Below are positions 7,527 through 12,310 of a stretch of DNA of 12,310 bases, piece after piece (within the stretch, counting starts at the first letter, position 1; each line of letters begins with the position of its first letter). A program made the position numbers and the translations under genes. Below the pieces are notes generated by a model, which did no database searches, was not told where the DNA came from, and saw nothing but the letters and a program-made list of their open reading frames with translations. This stretch comes from Limnochordia bacterium (GTDB lineage: Bacteria > Bacillota > Limnochordia > Darwinibacteriales > SLO01): assembly GCA_007132635.1 (NCBI GenBank), contig SLOG01000392.1, positions 1 to 12,310 of the forward strand. The letters are read 5' to 3'.

Positions 7527-8039
7527 TCATTCTTCAATGTTTCTTGCGTCAGTTTCTGTTTCCAGGTCTGACAATCGCACCTGTTCATCGTCAGTCAGCA
7601 GACGATCAACATCAAGAAGTATAAGCAGTCGATCGTTTATTTTCCCAACACCCTGAAGAAACTCAGCACTCAAACCAGAGATAGAACGCGGAGGTGGTTC
7701 AATGGCCGAACTTGGTAGTCTTAAAACCTCAGTGACCTCATCAACGACGAATCCGACACGACTTCCTCCCGCATCGATAATGATTATCCGAGTTGTCTGA
7801 GTGTCGTTGGTATGAGACACACCAAACCGCTTGCGTAGAGAGATGACAGGAATCACCTCACCTCTGAGGTTTGTGACGCCTTCAATAAAGTCACTAACAT
7901 GAGGAAGCTTAGTGATGACGGTAGGCTTGATGATCTCGCGCACTCGAGTAATCTCTACACCAAATTCTTCGTTCTGCAGTCGAAACGCAACGAGCTGCCT
8001 TTCCTGATCAACAGACTTTGTTATGTTTGTCTCAGCCAT
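7527..8039 (-). CDS. cheW: CheW, chemotaxis coupling protein
   Basis: Adaptor that links chemoreceptors to the P5 domain of CheA in the signalling array. From ATG 8039 the protein has 170 residues, a little longer than the usual 150-160 because of an acidic C-terminal tail (about 150-170). The fold is one SH3-like CheW domain: LVAFRLQNEEFGVEI near the N-terminus, the signature VTNLRGEVIPVISLRKRFG in the middle (about 56-74), and GFVVDEVTEVLRL after it. No receiver domain is attached, so it is not CheV. ATG 8039 has AAGGGA about nine to ten bases upstream. An upstream in-frame ATG at 8075 would add twelve residues not typical of CheW. It is the first gene after the terminator at 8128-8176 and probably heads the chemotaxis operon. 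Confidence 0.96.
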   Translation of the reverse strand: MAETNITKSVDQERQLVAFRLQNEEFGVEITRVREIIKPTVITKLPHVSDFIEGVTNLRGEVIPVISLRKRFGVSHTNDTQTTRIIIIDAGGSRVGFVVDEVTEVLRLPSSAIEPPPRSISGLSAEFLQGVGKINDRLLILLDVDRLLTDDEQVRLSDLETETDARNIEE

Positions 8040-8088
8040 GCGTGTCAGTCCCTTCGGAAAAATATCCACGGCCATCTTCTACTATTCT

Positions 8089-8118
8089 ATTCTCTCCCTC
8101 GATTTGTTTACCTGCCAA
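8089..8118 (-). promoter_or_regulatory. Possible sigma-A-type promoter for the cheW operon
   Basis: TTGGCA (8118-8113) could be a -35 box, matching TTGACA at five of six bases. Eighteen bases later GAGAAT (8094-8089) matches TATAAT at only four of six. Transcription would start near 8082, leaving a leader of about 40 bases before ATG 8039. Location just past the terminator is right for a promoter, but the -10 match is weak. No good sigma-D/FliA-type motif was seen. Confidence 0.25.
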
Positions 8119-8127
8119 TCACTGCAC

Positions 8128-8176
8128 AACAAAAACAGCCCATCGACCTCTGGTTTGACTCGGCCGATGAGCTGTT
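8128..8176 (-). terminator. Rho-independent terminator after the SLH-protein gene
   Basis: On the minus strand the arms AACAGCTCATCG (8176-8165) and CGATGGGCTGTT (8145-8134) pair over twelve bases with one U-G wobble. They may extend by three more pairs into the 19-base loop, and TTTTTGTTG follows. It begins 15 bases after the stop codon at 8191, so it should end the envelope transcript before cheW. Confidence 0.88.
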
Positions 8177-8190
8177 TAGAGGACATACTG

Positions 8191-9588
8191 CTATCTAGCG
8201 ACAAACCCCACGATAATTCCAACGGCTGCAAGGGCTATAGCCACGGTGGCACTTCCTTTAGCAGAGCGAGTCTCGCTTTCCATGTTTGCTCGGAAGCTAG
8301 AAAACTCTTCCTGCAACTCCTTGAGTTGTCGCTCCAACCTTTGTTCTCGGATCAGAGCAGCGTTCATCTGAATCGAAATCTCATCTGTGATTTTCCGATT
8401 GAGTTCTGCCAGTTCTTCCTCTGAGATACCGACCTGCGTCGTTAGATGCTCCAGACCACGCTGCAGACGGCCAAACTCCTCTTCGACGTCAGCAACCAAA
8501 GCAGTCGTGGACTCCTCTCGTGCCTGCGACTCTCGCTGTAAGCGGACTGCTAAGGTCTGCAGGTCCTGTTCGAACTCCTGGATTCGCGCCGTTAGATTCT
8601 CCACCGCCCGGCGATTATGCTCAATGGAGCGGACAAATTCGCCATCGCTGCGGCCAACAGCCCCCACGAGATCATCCAACAAGAGCTGCATTTCATCCTG
8701 CTGCTCAGCCAATTCGCTGTACTTCCACTCAAATTCCTCGCGAAGCTCGGTTATCTGCTGTTCCTTCGTTTCAGCGAGTTCATCCGTACGCTGACGCTCA
8801 ACTTCAATCTCGCGTGCAGAATCCTCCTTGACTACAACAACTTCCTCCGACAGAACCTCAACCGCCTCTAGCAGTTCCTCATCTGTCTGCGCTAGCGCCG
8901 CAAACACGGCGCTCTTCTCGGCTGCCCAGTTCTCTAAGCGTACGATGTCTCCCTGCTGCCGCTGGACTTGCTCTTCCACATATACCAGGCCCTCCTGAAG
9001 AGCTGCCAGCCGTTCGATGCTCTCCTCGAGCTCATCACCATGCATGCGGAGCGTCTCCCCTTGACGATCCATTTCCGCATCCTGTTCAGCGATGCTTCGC
9101 TTCAACTCTTCGGCTTCTGCCATAAGGTCGGCTCGAATCCCGGCCACCTCTTCTTGCAGACCGACCTGCGCAGACACAACACGATTAAGCCTTTCCTCGG
9201 TCGTTGTACTTACACGCAGGGTCTCCCCGAGTTTAGCTTCCATGGCATCCTTTTCCGCATACCATTCGACCAGTTCCTCTCGAAACTCATTGGTCAATTC
9301 GCGTAGAAGCTCTGCATCGTCCATGGTGCCCACCGCCTGGCCGGTTTCAATCTCTTCCAGGATGCGAGCAACCGTCACCGCCAATGTATACCGATCCACT
9401 GAACGCGATCCTTGAAATGTACCGTCCTCATAGACTGCTAAGTAGCCGCGATCAACCAAAGTCACAACCGCCTGGTAAGCCCAATGATCCGAGGGTACAT
9501 CCTCCACCTTAGCGAAGGCGGCTGGACTGATCATACCCAGCGTCAAACTGCAAACAAGCAGCAGCACCAAAGTCTTTTTCATGAGCAT
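8191..9588 (-). CDS. Omp-alpha-like envelope protein: SLH domain, long coiled coil, C-terminal membrane anchor
   Basis: Exported 465-residue protein. A signal peptide (1-26; KK, hydrophobic core, AFA before the cut) precedes one SLH domain (about 28-80) with the pattern SDHWAYQAV, DRGYL, YEDGTF and VDRYTLA. Residues about 85-440 are highly charged, Glu/Arg/Gln-rich heptad sequence, a long rod-like coiled coil. The C-terminus (about 446-464, SATVAIALAAVGIIVGFVA) is a hydrophobic membrane segment. This architecture matches Thermotoga Omp-alpha, where the SLH domain faces peptidoglycan, the rod spans the periplasm and the tail sits in the outer membrane. The same role here is inference from architecture. 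ATG 9588 has AGGAGGAG eight bases upstream, overlapping the previous stop codon; a second ATG at 9582 is possible. It ends 15 bases before a terminator, as the last gene of the envelope block. Confidence 0.88.
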   Translation of the reverse strand: MLMKKTLVLLLVCSLTLGMISPAAFAKVEDVPSDHWAYQAVVTLVDRGYLAVYEDGTFQGSRSVDRYTLAVTVARILEEIETGQAVGTMDDAELLRELTNEFREELVEWYAEKDAMEAKLGETLRVSTTTEERLNRVVSAQVGLQEEVAGIRADLMAEAEELKRSIAEQDAEMDRQGETLRMHGDELEESIERLAALQEGLVYVEEQVQRQQGDIVRLENWAAEKSAVFAALAQTDEELLEAVEVLSEEVVVVKEDSAREIEVERQRTDELAETKEQQITELREEFEWKYSELAEQQDEMQLLLDDLVGAVGRSDGEFVRSIEHNRRAVENLTARIQEFEQDLQTLAVRLQRESQAREESTTALVADVEEEFGRLQRGLEHLTTQVGISEEELAELNRKITDEISIQMNAALIREQRLERQLKELQEEFSSFRANMESETRSAKGSATVAIALAAVGIIVGFVAR

Positions 9589-9602
9589 AGTCCCATCTCC
9601 TC

Positions 9603-11663
9603 CTAGTTTCCGTTGGAATCTCCCTGTGACTCTATCGTTATCTTCTGATGGTGAAGCTGCACAGTCACAGTCCGCCCCTGGGCATCCTCAACCCGCACGT
9701 CGTCAATCTCGACCTCTGCATCCCCGGCACTCTTGGCTCGAAAATGAATTGTCACCAAGGTCCCAAACCCGTTCACCAGAGCCTTATCATCACCTCGATC
9801 ACCTATCAACCCGCGGACAGTGCCGGCCTCGTTATCAATGGTTGGCATCGTCCATCCCAGAGTTCGAGTGGGCTGAACGCTATCATCAACGAACAAGGTC
9901 CCCTTCGTGATGTCCAAGGTTTGACCAACGATCTCCACCACGTCTGGATTGAAACGAAGATCCAGAGCGGCCCTGACGAAGTTCGGAATATTCGTGGCCC
10001 AGACGGATAACGAGAAGTAATCCCCGGAATCTGCGAACTTAGGTTCCGTCGATGCGGGTTCACCTACCCATACCCTTGGCACCACATTGGGAATCAAGAC
10101 GAAATTGTTAACCACTTGTTCTCCTGCACTCGACTGCACTTTCAATGAGTATGGGAGATTACCCGACACCCCATCTGGAAGCAGATGCCAATTCACTCGC
10201 GCTTCACCGTCGGCGCTAATCGTTCCGGGGTGTTTCGTGGTCTTATCCCCGCTGGCAAGACGCAGTCCAATGGGATGTTCCAGCGCCACCTGCACGCGGT
10301 GGGCCTCAGACCCTCCTACATTCCGAAGAATGGCTGTGACTTCAATGGGAATCGGCGCCAAACGTTCCGACTCAATGGACAAAGCTAATGGGCCACGCAG
10401 TTCAGCCTGAATCCGCGCAGGTGTAACCACCTCAAGGCTCCGACTGACTTGGTTCGACTCGGCATTAATGGCCTCAACTCGCACCTCATAGCCTAACGTA
10501 CCCCTCGCATCTTCAGCAGGAATAACCTGCCAGCTTGTTTGTATCGTCTCACCCACATCGAGATCCCCAAGCCGTTTCTGAGCTGTACCTTCCACTAACG
10601 ACAGCCCTGCAGGAAGCGAAATCTTGGCGGTCACATCTCGAGCCTCTCCTGCGCCCGTGTTCTCAATATAGGCGATGATTGGGAAGCTCTGCCGGTGATG
10701 GCTGTCAGCGGTTACCCTAGACGGACTCGTAACGCCCAATGACAGATCGCCAGGAGCCAGTGTAACGCCCCCTAATCCGTAGTGAGTAACGTAAGACCGC
10801 GTCTCGTTGGGCTGCAGAGGGACAGGATCCCAAAACAGAGCAATGGCACTGTCTAGTTCAAATTCACCTTTTCGAGTGAAGTCACGTCCTGGCTGAAAGT
10901 TAAAATTCCACATTTCATCGGCCAGACTACCCCAATTTGTAAAATACACGCGATCCGGCGTCGTAACCTCAGCACCGCTGAGGGTGCCCTGCGCCATAAC
11001 CTGCGGGTCTGACAGCGAATCAAAGGCCTGCCAAAAACCGGGCATCTCGTTGCCATAGAAGACAGTGTCGGTCAACAGTGCCCGGTCCTCAACTCGAAAG
11101 GGAGCTCCGTCATTCTGACCCAACATCGTATCCAGCATGGCTCGAACACCTACCAGGTGCGAAACCGTATCTGTGTTGTGTACCTGATACTCAATACGCG
11201 CAGAATCCATCAGGCCAGTCGTAGAGCTCCGCACTAGACTTAGCTTCTGTGTTACCTCGATAGGACCCGTCTGCCAAACGGTCACTATCGCGTTATCCGT
11301 AATCCTCGGCTGCTGAACGACTTCACCATATCGCCCATCTCGTCCCGCTCGACGCGCGGTAGTGCCGCCAAACACCCAGTTTTCGTTGCCCACACGAATC
11401 GTCGTATAAGAGGTCCACGGCTGGTCGCCACCGTATATGAGGTGCTTATTGCGGTCGGTCTCTCGGTCAGGATCACCGCCGGTAGTACCCACCGAAAAAC
11501 GACCCGTATTCGTCGACGACGTGTTGACCACAATTCGAATGTATTCGTTGGAAATCTCCAACTTCTCGTCAACCTCTACTGCTTGCCCCCCGTCAACGAC
11601 AGCGAGCAGCAGAAGAGCACCAACCATGAGTACCGGCAGCGCCTTGGCGAGAACTCTGTGCAA
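9603..11663 (-). CDS. Secreted multi-domain protein with NEW3/CARDB-like repeats and cohesin-like C-terminus
   Basis: I do not recognise a named gene. The 686-residue product has a signal peptide (1-28; hydrophobic 9-23, GGQA before the likely cut). Residues about 33-300 are an aromatic, beta-rich region with YGGDQPWTSYTTIRV and MLGQNDGAPFRVEDRALL that I cannot assign. Two repeats follow (about 305-413 and 420-525), each with an NTG/NVG turn, a LPAGL- or HPIGL-like strand and a SWQVIPA- or NWHLLPD-like strand, as in NEW3/CARDB Ig-like domains. The C-terminal 150 residues (about 530-678) resemble a cohesin domain: FSLSVWATNIPNFVRAALDL, RFNPDVVEIVG and GTLVTIHFRAKSAG. No anchor motif is visible, so it is probably secreted or envelope-bound through its domains. 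The TTG start at 11663 is supported by AGAGGAGG eight bases upstream. It lies between the tonB-like gene and the SLH-rod gene, probably in one transcript. A catalytic role is neither shown nor excluded. Confidence 0.82.
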   Translation of the reverse strand: MHRVLAKALPVLMVGALLLLAVVDGGQAVEVDEKLEISNEYIRIVVNTSSTNTGRFSVGTTGGDPDRETDRNKHLIYGGDQPWTSYTTIRVGNENWVFGGTTARRAGRDGRYGEVVQQPRITDNAIVTVWQTGPIEVTQKLSLVRSSTTGLMDSARIEYQVHNTDTVSHLVGVRAMLDTMLGQNDGAPFRVEDRALLTDTVFYGNEMPGFWQAFDSLSDPQVMAQGTLSGAEVTTPDRVYFTNWGSLADEMWNFNFQPGRDFTRKGEFELDSAIALFWDPVPLQPNETRSYVTHYGLGGVTLAPGDLSLGVTSPSRVTADSHHRQSFPIIAYIENTGAGEARDVTAKISLPAGLSLVEGTAQKRLGDLDVGETIQTSWQVIPAEDARGTLGYEVRVEAINAESNQVSRSLEVVTPARIQAELRGPLALSIESERLAPIPIEVTAILRNVGGSEAHRVQVALEHPIGLRLASGDKTTKHPGTISADGEARVNWHLLPDGVSGNLPYSLKVQSSAGEQVVNNFVLIPNVVPRVWVGEPASTEPKFADSGDYFSLSVWATNIPNFVRAALDLRFNPDVVEIVGQTLDITKGTLFVDDSVQPTRTLGWTMPTIDNEAGTVRGLIGDRGDDKALVNGFGTLVTIHFRAKSAGDAEVEIDDVRVEDAQGRTVTVQLHHQKITIESQGDSNGN

Positions 11664-11671
11664 ATCACCAA

Positions 11672-11679
11672 CCTCCTCT
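11672..11679 (-). promoter_or_regulatory. Ribosome binding site for the TTG start at 11663
   Basis: AGAGGAGG on the minus strand sits eight bases before TTG 11663. That codon opens directly into a basic-then-hydrophobic signal peptide. No ATG or GTG in the same frame offers a better start. Confidence 0.7.
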
Positions 11680-11714
11680 CCAGCTATTCAGAACGGTAAG
11701 TTTCAAGCCTACTC

Positions 11715-12310
11715 TCACGAGCTCTGGTCCAATAACCACTCCACATCACCAAATTCGTACTGCGCAGCATCAGATCCCAGCTCAAAACTGACACTCAGAG
11801 TGACCGCATAGTCGTACTGAGCACCCTCAAAGCGCCAACCCGACTCGACAGTCCTCCTTGCGTGTTCGTCCAAGCGGCTATCACCGGATGACTCCAACAC
11901 AAGTACCTGTTGTGTCTCTCCCTCCAACGACACTATAATCTGAAGCACAACGGTACCTTCCACACCCTCATGTTCGGCATCTTTCGGATACAGAGGACGG
12001 TCGCCAGACGAGTGTACAGACCGCCCGCTAGGAGGCGGTGGTGGCGGCGGCGGCGCTGTGTCGGCTTCACCCGTACCTGACTCCTCCACGGCCTGTTCGG
12101 CATCATCATCGAAGGCAAGGTCCGACTCGCCGGACCCGGTCGGCCCCCCCGGCTCGGTTTGATCGCTATCACTTGCCTCCGGCTCGGGTCGCGGTGCGGG
12201 CTCGGGACGGGATTCCGGCCTAGCCGTTTCCTCAATATTCACAGGAACACCCTGCTCACTCGTCAAAACTTCGCTCTCTGTTGGTTCTGGAACCTGCTCC
12301 GGTTCTGGAT
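11715..12310 (-). CDS. TonB-family energy-transducing protein, C-terminal part (start beyond the window)
   Basis: The frame is open to the right edge (first full codon at 12308), so the gene starts outside the window; a TTG at 12266 is internal and has no convincing reason to be the start. The visible 198 codons encode a Pro/Glu-rich linker (PEPEQVPEPT, RPEPAPRPEPE), an acidic stretch with FDDDAEQAVEESG, and eight consecutive prolines. The TonB C-terminal domain follows: PLYPKDAEHEGVEGTVVL, then VSLEGETQQVLVLESSGDSRLDEHA and ESGWRF. TonB proteins span the inner membrane with the N-terminus, cross the periplasm with the linker and contact outer-membrane partners with this domain. The N-terminal membrane helix would lie off-window. 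A tail of about 20 residues after the domain (SDAAQYEFGDVEWLLDQSS) is unusual. No exbB or exbD is in view. A gap of 51 bases separates it from the next gene, with no terminator seen. Confidence 0.88.
   Translation of the reverse strand, partial: PEPEQVPEPTESEVLTSEQGVPVNIEETARPESRPEPAPRPEPEASDSDQTEPGGPTGSGESDLAFDDDAEQAVEESGTGEADTAPPPPPPPPSGRSVHSSGDRPLYPKDAEHEGVEGTVVLQIIVSLEGETQQVLVLESSGDSRLDEHARRTVESGWRFEGAQYDYAVTLSVSFELGSDAAQYEFGDVEWLLDQSS
12030..12053 (-). repeat. CCN triplet run encoding eight prolines
   Basis: Eight consecutive proline codons (CCG, CCA and CCT mixed) lie in the TonB linker just before the C-terminal domain. The mixed codons reduce but do not remove the chance of slippage. 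Such a stiff segment fits a periplasm-spanning linker. Confidence 0.7.

Noticed and set aside
8079..8110. TAAA with 15-base spacing as a FliA/sigma-D promoter for cheW
   Set aside because: The downstream element reads AATAGAAT, which does not resemble the GCCGATAA-type -10 of flagellar sigma factors.
12226..12266. TTG at 12266 as the true start of the TonB-like gene
   Set aside because: The same frame stays open to the window edge with Pro/Glu-rich linker sequence, and a protein starting here would lack the N-terminal membrane helix that TonB needs.

Overview
Every gene supported here lies on the minus strand, so the window reads from high to low coordinates as two consecutive blocks. The first block (12310 to about 8128) encodes cell-envelope proteins: the C-terminal part of a TonB-family protein (its start lies beyond the right edge), a secreted protein with an unrecognised N-terminal region, two NEW3/CARDB-like repeats and a cohesin-like C-terminus, and a single-SLH-domain protein with a long coiled-coil rod and a C-terminal membrane segment (Omp-alpha-like). 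The block ends at a clear rho-independent terminator (8128-8176).

The second block (8039 down to the left edge) is a flagellar-switch and chemotaxis operon in the order cheW - fliM - fliY - cheA - cheY - cheC - cheD - cheB - cheR. cheR is cut by the left edge. Most junctions are overlapping or separated by only a few bases, with Shine-Dalgarno sequences lying over the preceding stop codon. The two larger gaps, cheW-fliM and cheB-cheR, each hold a small hairpin.

Together the products form a Bacillus/Thermotoga-type pathway. CheW couples receptors to the kinase CheA. CheA phosphorylates CheY, and CheY-P binds FliM (and FliY) at the rotor. The phosphatases FliY and CheC remove the phosphate, CheD deamidates receptors and partners CheC, and CheR and CheB set receptor methylation. 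No receptor (MCP), CheV, FliG or export-apparatus gene is in the window.

Organism: FliY with a FliN domain plus CheC and CheD points to a Firmicute-like or Thermotogae-like lineage. A TonB C-terminal domain and an Omp-alpha-like SLH rod imply an outer membrane. The combination fits a diderm Firmicute (for example Limnochordia or Halanaerobiales), with strong AGGAGG-type ribosome binding sites and frequent GTG/TTG starts. This assignment is inference from gene content; composition by eye is moderate, near 50% GC. No mobile element, CRISPR array, tRNA or rRNA was seen.
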